NCBI RefSeq assembly: GCF_051622035.1
Contig: NC_135357.1
Location: forward strand, 12,607,001 to 12,671,000
DNA length: 64,000 nucleotides
Reading direction: 5' to 3'
Origin: Arctopsyche grandis
Taxonomy: Eukaryota > Arthropoda > Insecta > Trichoptera > Hydropsychidae
Both the position numbers and the translations under genes were made by a program. Positions 51,910-63,089 of the stretch are shown piece after piece (position 1 is the stretch's first letter; every line of letters begins with the position of its first letter). The notes under the pieces were generated by a model. The model had not been told where the DNA came from. It searched no databases and saw only the letters and a program-made list of their open reading frames with translations.

Positions 51910-54900
51910 ATGAATTTCAACGTGTTACCATTAGTGGCGTTGCTTTTCATTTTGGATCGGTCCTACGCTTACTACGAGCAGAAACGTGAGTGTAAATGTA
52001 ATAAAAATCATGAAAAATATTTCAAGGTGACTCTAAATTAGTTTCGTATTGAATTTCAGCGGATTTTATTAAAACTTGCTATAAGAAAGATCCTAAATTT
52101 GGAGAATGCTCACGCGTTGCCGTGCAAGGAATATTCGATAAATTGAAAGAAGGTAAGCAAACAATTAGTAATACAATTTATTCCAGATCAAATTTGCATG
52201 AAATATTCATCTTTAATATCGCTATTGAGCAGTTTAACTTCTGCATGATAATTTCATCAAAGCGATGTTTTGTAAAATTTCATTGTATGATTTATAGCAG
52301 CTTAACAATAATTTTAAATTAAGTATTTGATCGTTATTATTGATTCTGTTAATATTCAAGGTTTGCCTGAAATCGGAATAGATCCGTTAGATCCCCTCAA
52401 AATATCTAAAATTCGCATCTTACAAGGTGATGGCCCTGTAAATGTAAATGCGGCGTTAGACGATGTAACTGTTACAGGATTTGGTGCAACTCAAGTCCTC
52501 GTAAGCGAGTAAGTACTTATTATTTTATTTTCAATTTAAAGCTAACACTAGTTGCTCGCAACAAGCTCGGTAGTTAGTGTTAATGTTAACCATCGAGAGA
52601 TTCCCAGGATCAATCCCTGGGTTGACCTCGATTGAAGAGAATTTATTTGGAGTATTTCTGCAGTGCTGCTGACCAGGCTTGAATATTTGTGACTCCAAGT
52701 CGATTATTTTCTATCACAATTTGTCATTTTATCTGATTTCATTGTTGAAACGGTTCCTCATTAAATTGGCAAAACCATCCCATCCATATTTCAATATAAT
52801 TTCAAATTTACAAAGCAGAACTATTATCAAAATCTTTCCAAAAACATCACACACTCACACAACATTACAATCACATACCAACGCATAATAAAGTCAACCG
52901 GTCCATTAAAATCATCACAAAAACTCCCACTAACAGTACTAAAAATATAAAATTGGTGCATCCGTGTAAAATCCAAAATATAATATGTAATTTAAAAAAT
53001 AAAAAGGCACCTGGGCGAGATTCAATAGATAACATCATAATCAAACAACTTCTGTTTAAAGCTTTAGTCTCACTATCTAAAATATTCAACGCATTTTTAC
53101 TCACCGGATATTTCCCAGAATACTGGAAAACAGCCAACGCAATTCCCATACTTAAGCCCGATAAAAGCTCAAAAAACCCGACCAATTATCGACCCATTAG
53201 CTTACTTTGCACGCTTTCAAAAATTCTGGAAAAAATAATCTACACTCGTTTACTTAAAGTCGTAAATAAGAAATTAATAAATGAACAATTTGGATTTCGC
53301 ACTGGACATTCCACGACCCAACAACTAACAAGACTAACTGAACACGTGACGAAGAACTTTAATATGAAGAGAAGTACCGGAATGGTATGTCTCGACATAG
53401 AAAAGGCCTTCGACACGGTTTGGCACGATGGACTTATTCATAAGCTCCTTATTAAAAAAATACCAAACTACCTAATTCTCATCATCAAATCGTACTTAAC
53501 TCGTAGAAAGCTAGTGGTTAGCGTAAATAATGAATTATCGTCTCCAAAAATAATCGCAGCTGGCGTTCCGCAGGGGAGCTTGCTTGGCCCACTCTTGTTC
53601 TCCATATATATAAATGATATACCTATTCCAAAAAACTGTCACATAGCCCTATATGCAGATGATACAGCTTGCTTCACAAGTAGCAAAAAACCAGACACTA
53701 TTCTTAAAAATCTTGAATTTGCAATTAAAACAATGACTGAACACTTCACTAAGTGGAAAATTCAAATTAATCAAACCAAAACAGACGCCATATTCTTCAG
53801 TGTTAGAAAGCATAAGCCAAGTTCAGATCTGAAAATCCCCTCTGGAGAAAGTCTGAAATGGCAGTCAGTAACAAAATATTTAGGAGTAACGTTTGATAAA
53901 AGAATGAGATGGGCACCTCACATTGAGGCAGCGAAATGCAAGGCGATGCGGGGTATATCCTCAATATATCCAATATTTAATCTATTGATTACTAACCAAA
54001 TTAAATTAAAATTGTAAAATAGAAAATGATCAGTAGATCAGTAGCTATTAAAATAGATATAAGATGTATTGTGAACATAATTTCGTAATAATAAAAAGCA
54101 TTTAAAAATCAAAATCAAAATCAAATTTGCGTATAATCTATAAATTTATATAAGTACAAGTTTAATACCATAGGTGTCGCTCAGGGGTCAAATCAGCTAG
54201 AGCAGTGGAATTTCAATAAAAAAATTTCTTTGATTGCTCGTAAAAAATCTATTCTAGTATTAAATGCTTGGCTTGAATATTGGAAATTATATACATATAT
54301 ATATATATATATATATTTATTTTCGATTATTTTACAGGGTGTATGATAAAACTTACGACTTTTTCACAAGGATAAGAATTCCACATTTAAGGATAGAAGG
54401 CACTTACAATTTGAGAGGGAAAATTTTATTACTACCACTTGTAGGAAGAGGAACATGCTGGTTCGAACCGAGTTAGTATATTTTCATTCTTAAATTCGAT
54501 TTTGTATAATTTTATCAGTTGAAAATATCAATGTCATTGTCATTATCAATATCTACACATGTACGTATGTATGCACATACATACAATCGAGACTACTAGC
54601 CAGTTTGTTAGATGCAGAGAAGGTGCTCGTTTTTCATTGCCAATTTTTTTTTGCAAATTACTAAAATTTCTGAAATTCCTAGATAGCATGCATGATGATA
54701 ATTTACGAAAAATTTCAGCCAATTTAGACATTGATATACTCAGCGACGTGACGCCTTACACCAAAGACAAATTTGTGTTTTTCAACGTGACAGACGCCCA
54801 TGTGAAATTCAACATAGGTGGACTTTCGCTCAGGATGAATAATTTATTTGATGGAATCAAATCTCTAGGTAAATATTCATAACAGCCATAAATCATAACA

Positions 54901-57080
54901 GTATGCTTAGATTAATGAACCGCAAAATTTTACGATTCTAAATCCGTAACACAAAGGGACGTAGCTCAAAACCGAAACAACTCAAGAACAGGTAAAATAA
55001 ATCTATGTACATACATAAGTTGTTATGGAATAAATTTCAATTGAAAATGATCCTTTGTAGTTTCATAAATATTCGATTGAAATTTCTATGTCAATAAGCA
55101 ATCATAGTTGAAATTGAAATTTTTGAAAAATATCGGAATTTCCCGCACCTCTACCGCTTCTTTCCCAAAAATTAATGACGTCTTTCAGTGATGGTGAAGA
55201 GTGGGCGTCCGATATTTTCGCTGGCTCGACGCCAGGGTATACACGAAACACGCTCATAAATATTTCTCGGCTATTTTCGACGGGCGTTTTTGAGAATTCT
55301 CGAACATTCACGGGAAATTTGTGGGCGAATATAATATACCGAGATGTGAGATAATTTTATTTATTTTTCTCGACGCGGACGAGTGTCGCCATCTGTGGCT
55401 GACGCTCGAAAGTTAAACGACGCAAATTACAGTTAGCGAGTGTATCGTCACGTTTACAACGAACCGCATTATGTATGGGAGATATCTCCTATCGGTTGCT
55501 TCTCTCCTGGTATAAAGACGTTCGAGTAACGTTACGTTTTCCATCCGAACAACGTACGGTTTTCGGAAATATTACAACAATTATGAAAATTCATGAAACT
55601 TGATTCATAAAATCGTGAACAGGCATGTTTTTGCAGTAATCACATTTGGCTATAATTTTTATCTAATGAGTATTTTAATATAATTTTCATGATATTTCTT
55701 CAACTGTACTCGTATATGTAGTGTTGAGAGGTGACAACAAATTACAAACACTAACCAATTCCAGTCAAAATCAGAGCTAAAATCACATAAAACTTTGCTT
55801 TTTAACGTTATTTACAACAAACTAAAGCATTTCTGTGGACAATTTTTGCATTTAATATTATTTGATTCACATTTTATATGTATCTAATTGTTAGTTTACT
55901 TTGTCAAGCTTTAAATCCAATCATTATACGTACATTGACAAGGTTTTTATTAATCTCATTTAAAATATATGTACATCATTATATGACATTCAAATTATTC
56001 GTGTATAAAATTACTACGATTTAAAATATTCTAGATCAAAATTGAATATCTGAAAATTCTATACAAAAGTAGAATGATTAATCGGGCAAGATTACTGAAA
56101 CCATTTTATAGAATTCAACAGATACAACTTTGAAGGATTTTCTATTATACTTTCTGAATGACCATACAATGATTTAGAATCAGGTATTAAATAGACTTAA
56201 AAAGAACAATAATACAGTCAATTGATGTGTATTTGTAACTTACATAGTTTTGATCAATAGTACGAGTATGCTTACTAATCAAACTAAATATTATATAATA
56301 CTTATGTTATGATTCAATTTAGTCACGGTATTTACTTACCCACGTTTCACACACTTTCGTATATGATATAGAGAAACTATTTTAATTTTGTCTCTTTTGA
56401 TCATTATGATTTATCTTTTATTACTATTTGAGATGAGAAATAGAAATAAATCCAATCCAAGACCAATAATAATTAATCAATGCTCCAGAATACATAATTA
56501 ACTTGACTAAAATGTTTAATATAATACATATATATAATATTGAATATACAAATGCATAATATATGTACATATATTATGTATTAAATGTAATATCGAATAT
56601 GAATATGTATGCACTATATTTACTGATGAAATTTCTACATGTAATATAGTGTGTAATCATCTTTCATATACGTGTGTATGTACATATGTACATTTATAAT
56701 CAGAAAAAAAATGTACAGATGGTTATTATTTATAACACACTTCCTAATATGGTTAAGAAGTTTTCATTCATGCCAAGGGTAAATTTGAATCAAGGTTTAA
56801 TTGAATAATACCATATATGCTTACAATAAATTATTTATAGCATTGAAACAAGTCTGATACACACTTACACACTCACTGACACATACAATATTATTATTTT
56901 TTCGCAGAAGAAAGTACCAATTCATACTTGAATGCCAATTGGCGTCCAGTCGCCGATTCTTTACGACCCATCTTGGCTAGGACCATTGAGGACATTCTGG
57001 TTGTAATACTACAAAAGATTTTCCACAATTTGCCAGCGAATTATTTGATAGCCGATGTCAAAATACACAAGGATGCATAG
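51910..57080 (+). CDS. Takeout/JHBP-domain secreted protein, 6 exons
   Basis: Secreted haemolymph-type carrier of the takeout/juvenile-hormone-binding-protein family, whose fold holds a hydrophobic ligand in a tunnel. Exons: 51910-51985, 52060-52152, 52361-52508, 54338-54471, 54719-54868, 56908-57080 with TAG. All are GT-AG and in phase, giving 257 codons, normal for the family. Residues 1-20 are a signal peptide (hydrophobic 'VLPLVALLFIL', likely cut after SYA). The two N-terminal cysteines of the family are present in 'TCYKKDPKFGEC'. Then 'GIDPLDPLKI', 'NVNAALDDVTVTGFG', 'RIPHLRIEGTYNLRGKILLLPLVGRGTCWFEPT', 'TDAHVKFNIGGLSLRMNNLF' and the C-terminal 'LNANWRPVADSLRPIL' follow in family order. 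Ligand and tissue cannot be told. Intron 3 carries a SINE-like element with a LINE inside it. Which takeout paralogue this is, I cannot say. Confidence 0.94.
52570..54200 (+). mobile_element. SINE-like element split by a LINE (intron 3 of the takeout-like gene)
   Basis: Left part to about 52809: tRNA-like head with GGATCAATCCC in the B-box position, then 'gtatttctgcagtgctgctg' and 'tctgatttcattgttgaaac'. Right part 54121-54200: 'gtataatctataaatttata', 'acaagtttaataccatagg'. Joined, the two parts match the uninterrupted minus copy at 42130-42480. Confidence 0.7.
52810..54120 (+). mobile_element. Jockey-like LINE with reverse-transcriptase frame
   Basis: A non-LTR retrotransposon, 5'-truncated. 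The frame 52953-54017 (354 codons) holds reverse transcriptase motifs in order: 'NKKAPGRDSID', 'NYRPISLL', 'LINEQFGFRTGHST', 'CLDIEKAFDTVWHDGL', 'GVPQGSLLGPLLFSIYINDIP', 'YADD' at residues 234-237, then 'KTKYLGVTFD'-like text. Translation stops early because an internal deletion joins the RT core at about 53,990 directly to the 3' UTR. The 3' end is GCATTTAAAAATC plus repeated AAAATC. The target duplication TCAAATTT is at 52802-52809 and 54121-54128. The frame is otherwise open, so insertion is fairly recent, but the element is defective. Confidence 0.88.
54290..54317. repeat. TA dinucleotide run next to exon 4
   Basis: A (TA)n tract ending about 20 bp before the acceptor of exon 4 of the takeout-like gene. 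Confidence 0.6.
55330..55570. other. GC-richer segment in intron 5 of the takeout-like gene
   Basis: Contains GTCGCCATCTGTGGCTGACG and a TATA-like GGTATAAAGAC (about 55,509). Could be an internal promoter or part of an unrecognised element. No coding frame, no repeats seen elsewhere in the window. Confidence 0.25.
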
Positions 57081-57790
57081 CGAAGAGTGCGATTCACGAA
57101 TTGGCTGAGTTTTGTGTATTTTTATAGTAGTTTTATTTGATATATTATTCTTTGATAAATGTGATTGATGTATATTTTAAAATACATATATGTAAGGACA
57201 ATAAACCGCCGACGAAATTTTTTTAATATAAATATTAACGAATGCATGTTTGGAGATTATTGTTCATATGTAATAGTAATTTAGTGCTGAAAAAAGTTGT
57301 ATATATGTATATATGTATGTAAAGTAAATTCACGCAATTGATCAAAATTGTTATAAATTCAAATGCTTATTACTTTTACTTTTTTCAATTTAAACTATGT
57401 ATTATATTTAGTAACTTTATATAAAACCTTCTTTAAATAATATCTTGTAAAAAAAGATCATATTATCTATAATATATGTATGCATGTATGAACATTAGTA
57501 TTATATATAGTGAAAAGTTTAAATGATGAAATTAATTTACTTATAAAAAGACAAACCAAGAAATCAATTCAAATCTAATTGAAAATTGTACTAAGAATTT
57601 TTTTATTCCATATTGTATATGTATGTATATAAGTGATGTACAAAAAATATATGTATGTATACTTTAATTGAAACAATAAACAGTCATATCGATGTTTAGA
57701 TGTGTATGTATGTATGTATGTATATATGACTAAATTTGAAAACATATTTAATAATAGTTTTTTAATAAATCTTAATAAAAAACAAAAACA
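57081..57790 (+). other. 3' UTR of the takeout-like gene
   Basis: Candidate polyadenylation signals: AATAAA at about 57200 (GACAATAAACC), 57675 (AACAATAAACAG) and 57763-57776 (AATAAATCTTAATAAA). TATGTATGTATG microsatellites lie between them. Confidence 0.45.
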
Positions 57791-58245
57791 AAAGATGTTT
57801 TATTTCAAGTTCGATTCACTGTAATTCGAATGTATGCAAATGGTAAGATTTGACATTGAACTTGCATTGCATTGCGGAAAATTGCATTGGTATAAACAAA
57901 CACACCTGCCACAAAGGTCGTCCAGGCATCTTTGTTGTTTTGACACTTGACTGAATACAAGGAGTGACACTAGAACCTGTCAGTTGACCAAACTGACACG
58001 AAATAACCACTTTTAGATGGAAAGCGCTCGTTTTATAGAATATGAAAAGCGCGCGGCGTGGTTTATGTTTATGTGGCGCGCACACATTCGCACGTTTCTG
58101 TTACGGATTTATTTTTATACATACTCATTCTTAACGGTATCCCGTAGGTGAGAGAATGGGGTGCATTCTGGAAAATTCATTAATTTTAAAATATGTACAT
58201 GAATTCACGTGAGATAAAATTCATTTTCTTCACATTTTATAAACA
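57791..58245. other. Intergenic, no gene seen
   Basis: Includes a GC-richer patch around 58,020-58,100 (GCGCGCGGCGTGG). The short minus-strand frame over it is not recognisable. Confidence 0.4.
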
Positions 58246-58513
58246 ACTAGCTGAACCCGGCATGTGTTGCAACGCCACAATAGCGCATGCAATTCCCGTT
58301 CCCGTTCCCATTTGCCGGCAAAATGCAGGCAACGAACATGTTGTAATGACACCCATTCCCGTTTTTCCCGTTTCCGTTCCCGTTTTCTTTTCACAGTAAT
58401 CTTCCCGGACATGCATACAACAAATCCTGAAAGTTCCATCGTAATCGGTTCAGTGGCTTAGGAGCCTATTCGAGACACACACACAGACATTCATTTTTAA
58501 ATATACATATAGA
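58246..58513 (-). mobile_element. Helitron-like copy (second family)
   Basis: On the minus strand: 5' TCTATATGTATATTT, then GTGTCTCGAATAGGCTCC, 'actgaaccgattacgatgga', repeats of CGGGAACGGGAA type, and the 3' end GCCGGGTTCAGCTAGT. The CTAGT terminus, lack of target duplication and lack of inverted ends indicate a Helitron. It matches 60868-61120. Confidence 0.65.
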
Positions 58514-59233
58514 TTTACATATATAAGAATTCTATTAGCAAAGAACATCTTACTTGGAATCACATTTTCATGGAATACCAAATGGGAAGTGTACAGATTT
58601 TTTAGATCTTTCAACATCTTTAGATCTGTAAGATCAAAACAAACATATCTTTCAACTAGTTATATTTAAAATTCGTTTCTTAGAAAATTACAATACTAGG
58701 ATATGGGTGTGAAATTAAAATGTTTAAGAAAGTAAAATTTTATTAAAATATTTGCATTTAAGTATTTTAAATCTTCTTAAATATAATAAATTTGACCTTT
58801 CTTATTGTCAAAGCTGTAATTTTGTATAATATCTTGGGTCGACTTTTATCAGGAGAGTCTAAAACATACCATTTTTTAAAAAACTGACAATATGTATATA
58901 TAACTATAATTTAGTATATTTGCAATAAGCAAAATAATATGTATGATTAAATAATCACATTTTTGAAATAGAATAAATTAATGAAAATTTATTTCAATGA
59001 TCCATATATGATTTACATTGTTGAATGTTTTAACAGTCAGTATTTTCAAAATGGTATCCTTATAGCTATGTATATATATGAAGCACACAGATAGGAATGA
59101 AAAAACAAAACAGTGATCTGACTATATAAAGTTGAATGAAATGCTAAATTTTATAATATTAAATTGAGAAATATGAAACGACTAATCTCGACACATTCAG
59201 AGCTATCAAAAAGTGATATTTTTTTGTATAATT
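58514..59233. other. Intergenic, no gene seen
   Basis: Very AT-rich; no feature assigned. Confidence 0.45.
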
Positions 59234-59472
59234 GAGCCGTTATATTGTAAAGTGGCGGTAGTCCAATTTTCAGTTGCAAAAACACTATTTCTGTTTGACT
59301 TAATTCACAAATTGTTATCGCTCATTTTGATTTGATCACAATAAACGCATTACAGACCACCAGTATTTTTATTAAATATTGTTAAACGCAAAACATTATA
59401 TTTTATGTTTTGCGAGATATTTAACGAAATGAAGAAAAGAGGAATTATGACACTTTCAATTTATATCGGCTC
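59234..59472 (+). mobile_element. GAGCCG-family MITE
   Basis: GAGCCGTTATATTGTAAAGTGG at the left end (22 bases, 59234-59255) and the complement of 'gaaagtg...' at the right end ('actttcaatttatatcggctc', 59452-59472) form the terminal inverted repeats. The interior matches 24827-25666 without the piggyBac insertion. Confidence 0.75.
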
Positions 59473-60867
59473 GATTGTTGAATAATAAAATTATTTAAAG
59501 TTTATCGAGCTTCTTCAAACAAATGGAGTAATTCTATAAAGCAATGTAACTATTATTTAAAGTACATATGAAACAAACATCTTTCATATATTTCGTTCAA
59601 ACGTTCTTTAATAACTGTACGCTTAGACTAGACGTAAAATGACATTGCAAATTGACCCAATTTCGACGATTTTAATCATTTTTTGAACCGAAAGAAATTG
59701 GATAGACATTGAAGTATTAAAATGTAAAATATTTTTAAGTCAATATATGTACATATGCATTGAAATGGTAAAATGAAAACATATTGATCATTTTCCTAAT
59801 CACAGAATTGATTTATTAGAAAATGTAGTAGTTTAAATAGATAGATCGTAATTTATTAAATTATATTTAAAACAAACGTAGCCAAAGGCCGATCGAAAAT
59901 ATCACAAATAAAATGCACAAACAGCATGCATGCACTCCAAGCGGTGCATAACAAGAATGAAAAAGAAGAAAAACGATGGAGGCCGTCTACATAGCTACAT
60001 TGCGCCATGTCCGTCGAAAGGGAAAATTCTTGGAGGGCCCCATGGTTTCCTTCGAATGCACAAAAGGAATTGCACACTAAGGCGACATAAGCCACGGGAG
60101 ATGACCGTCGATTCGCGTTGCACTTGGATGCAGTTGGCCAACGTGCCGAGCTCGGTTGCAATGCAGTTGAATGCACCGGGCGGCTGGGGTTCGCGTGTCT
60201 CTCTCCAATCCGCATTTCTTTCGCACTTTGTTCAACTGCAAGCGAGACTGACTCGGTTGCAATGCAGTTGATGCACTTTCTCGGTGCATTGAAGTCGCAC
60301 GTATACTCGCCTGATACAGTCGCAATGGCCAACCAAGTTCTTTGAACTCCGTTATCGATGTCGCTGTCTGATGCACAATTGCCGGCTGATAGTGCAAAAG
60401 TCAGCTTTTATGCACTTTTGAGAACACGCAAACTCAACTACACCCATTTGGCCCGATGAGCTGCCCCCCTCGTGTCGTCACGGGACCTCTGGGCTTACTC
60501 AACTGGGTAAACATAGAACTGATTGCTTCCACGCATTCTCCTAACAACATCTTCGAAAACGTTCCATCGAAAAAAATATTCAAAAAATGCGTATTATATT
60601 TAAATTTTTGGTACAGATTTTATTAGGAGTCGTATTGGATAAATCACTATCAAAGTTGTTGCTATTTTTTTTTTAATTTGTTAGATAAGCTGACGGTGAA
60701 ATCCGTGAAATAAGCATTCCTCAAATAATCGGATGTTTGTTATATCGAATATAATATGCAGGAATGAAGTGAATTGAACACTAATCAAATATTTCAAATT
60801 GTTGTTCAAAATGAAATTGAATTATTGGGTATGAATCAGTGAGTTAGGAAAGGGGGTAATACTATAG
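59473..60867. other. Intergenic with a GC-richer segment and a 20-bp direct repeat
   Basis: From about 59,940 to 60,500 the sequence is much richer in GC. CTCGGTTGCAATGCAGTTGA occurs at 60151-60170 and again at 60252-60271. Overlapping frames on both strands (up to 158 codons) are long only because the composition avoids stops. No known protein seen. It could be a regulatory segment. Confidence 0.35.
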
Positions 60868-61120
60868 GGAGCCTATACGAGACACACTGTATGTGTGTCT
60901 CGTATAGGCTCCTAAATCACTGAACCGATTATGATGGAACTTTCAGGATTTGTTGTATGCGTGTCCGGGAAGATTATCGTGAAGAAAAATCGCCCAAAAA
61001 CGGGAATGAGTGTCATTACAACGCAATAATTTCAAATGTGTTCGCTGCCTGCGTTTTTCCGACAAATGAGAGCGGGAATGCGTTATTGTGGCATTGCAAC
61101 ACATGCCGGATTCAGCTATT
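60868..61120 (+). mobile_element. Helitron-like copy (second family) with 5' hairpin
   Basis: Same family as 58246-58513 on the opposite strand: 'aggctcctaaatcactgaac', 'ttcaggatttgttgtatgcg', ending GCCGGATTCAGCTATT. The 5' end is rearranged: GGAGCCTATACGAGACACAC (60868-60887) is followed after TGTAT by its exact complement (60893-60912). Confidence 0.6.
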
Positions 61121-62224
61121 AAACATGAAAAATACTTGTGTAAAGCATCCAACAATAAGAATTAAGATTTCAATGTTTAGTGTCTTTGAATAGAGTAATG
61201 CAGACAGTATTTTTACTTTATCTATGTACGTAGTAATAATAGATGAAGTTTTGTAAACATGCGAAAATTCGAAATCGATATTTTGACTGATTCGAGCTCA
61301 GAATCGATCACTGATCACGTTTTCATGATCTAGAAAAAATGTGTGTGTATGTGTCTGTGTATTTTGAGGATACTACGTACATAGATAAAGTAAAAATAGA
61401 AATATGTATAATGGTTTATGAAGGTAAATATGACACACATTACTTGAATTATTTCCAGGTCGAATACATTTTCGAAAATAGGTCAAGAACTTTCCTTCTC
61501 AAAATCGTTAGAGGATCTGGTTTTAAATTTAGCAAGCTTTAACTGTCAAAAACGTCGTTCAAAAACAAACGTTGAGGCTAAATTCGCAAAATTCCAGAAT
61601 TCGTCAAGTGCAACCTCGTGTGCGGTGGATTGAAATGTTATTGCGAATGTTGGCAAATGCATCGCATTCTGTAAATGACTAATTCTGAATATGATAAGGA
61701 TTTCGTGAATCAGGATACCGTGTGTGAAATATTTTGACTAACGTGAACGAAAATACATTTCAAACATGGAACGTTCTATAGATAGGCAAGTCATAGAGTG
61801 ACTTGAGATGTGTTTTTGGACTATGGAGAATGACTAAGCGGTGCCAAATTAGATATCGTTCACCAATGTTAAATTTGGAACGCTCTTTTGTTCAGTAGAT
61901 GTTTCTGAAATGTAATGACTCTGCATGTAAATAAATTAAAATCGAAAAGGCAAAAAATAAAACTATGGAGTATACATACACATACATACATATGCAAATA
62001 TATCGAATGTTGAAGTCATAACATTATAAACATTTCAACTAAACAATAACGTTGAATTAGTGGCTGAGTATGCTGGCATTTTTCAACAGAATATAAATAT
62101 AGCTGTTAGTGCTGAAGTACAATTTTTTGTTGATTGATTCATTATTGAATGCTTATGCGTAGCACATAATATGATAGTTTAAAGTTGTGATACAAAATAG
62201 ATTACAATTTTGTCAACTTTATTT
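61121..62224. other. Intergenic, no gene seen
   Basis: Nothing assignable. Short frames only. Confidence 0.45.
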
Positions 62225-62775
62225 AAGTGCAGACACACATAGTGGAACGTGGCAAGTGCTTCTTTTTATAGATTGGCACATGCAAAAAAAAGGGCTAGCA
62301 CGCCTCGTCTATACTGTCACGATCCTTGGACAAACATATACTTGGTTTGACAGTGATCGATAACAGTGATTCCCATATTTAATAATAAGATCAGACGAAT
62401 TAACAATTACATGAAGATACGCCCATCACAGCTGAAAACCACGAGCACGTCCCGTACCAAGTTTTTGACTGTTTTTAAGGCGCAGATACATTCATAGTGT
62501 ATCTTCACACATATTAATAGTTTTACACATCTAAAAAACGCTGGCATGCCTGATCTATGCTATGGCACCCAGGCCAAAAATTTCTCTGTGGAGTACTTTC
62601 CGTGATATTTTATCCTTGTATTGACATAGGTTTTAAAGTGACCGATAATGGTGGTTCTTATATTTGAAGAAAAGTGGGAGAAATTATCGAAATAATAACA
62701 TCGTACCAACTAATAATGATTTGAAGAAACGCCTTTCTCAGCTGGAAACCACGAGCACTTGCATGGCGTACGATT
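62225..62775. repeat. Diverged tandem duplication of a unit of about 260-300 bp
   Basis: Unit 1 (about 62225-62470) and unit 2 (about 62471-62775) share, in order, a GTGCAGACACA/GGCGCAGATACA start, 'gctagcacgcctcgtctat' versus 'gctggcatgcctgatctat', 'gaccgataa/gatcgataa', 'gaagatacgcccatcacagc' versus 'gaagaaacgcctttctcagc', and 'aaccacgagcac'. No coding frame is conserved. Confidence 0.6.
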
Positions 62776-62834
62776 GAGTGTATTTGCTCCACTGAGAACC
62801 TCATCCTTTAGCCGTATAATATCAACTTACATAT

Positions 62835-63089
62835 GAGCCGTTATAATTGAAAGTGGTATAAGTATACATTTCTTAATTTCTAGAAATATGTCCCAAAACA
62901 TTAAATATAACTTTTTGCGTTTAATAATATTTAAAAATACTGGTGACCCGTAATACGTCTATTCTGCTTTTCCGAGATTCTGGACATATCGAATTAAAAT
63001 AAGTGATAACAATTTGTAAATTAAGTCAAAGAGAAATAGTGTTTTGGAACTGAAAGTTAGACTTCCACCACTTTCAAATATACCGGCTC
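62835..63089 (-). mobile_element. GAGCCG-family MITE, best-preserved ends
   Basis: GAGCCGTTATAATTGAAAGT at 62835 and the complement of the right end GAGCCGGTATATTTGAAAGT form about 20-bp inverted repeats. It is inverted relative to the copies at 24827 and 59234. At 255 bp it is the intact length of the family. Confidence 0.8.

Noticed and set aside
59856..60397. Overlapping frames of 106-158 codons
   Set aside because: Open on both strands in a GC-rich patch, with no recognisable domain or splice logic. Composition explains the length.
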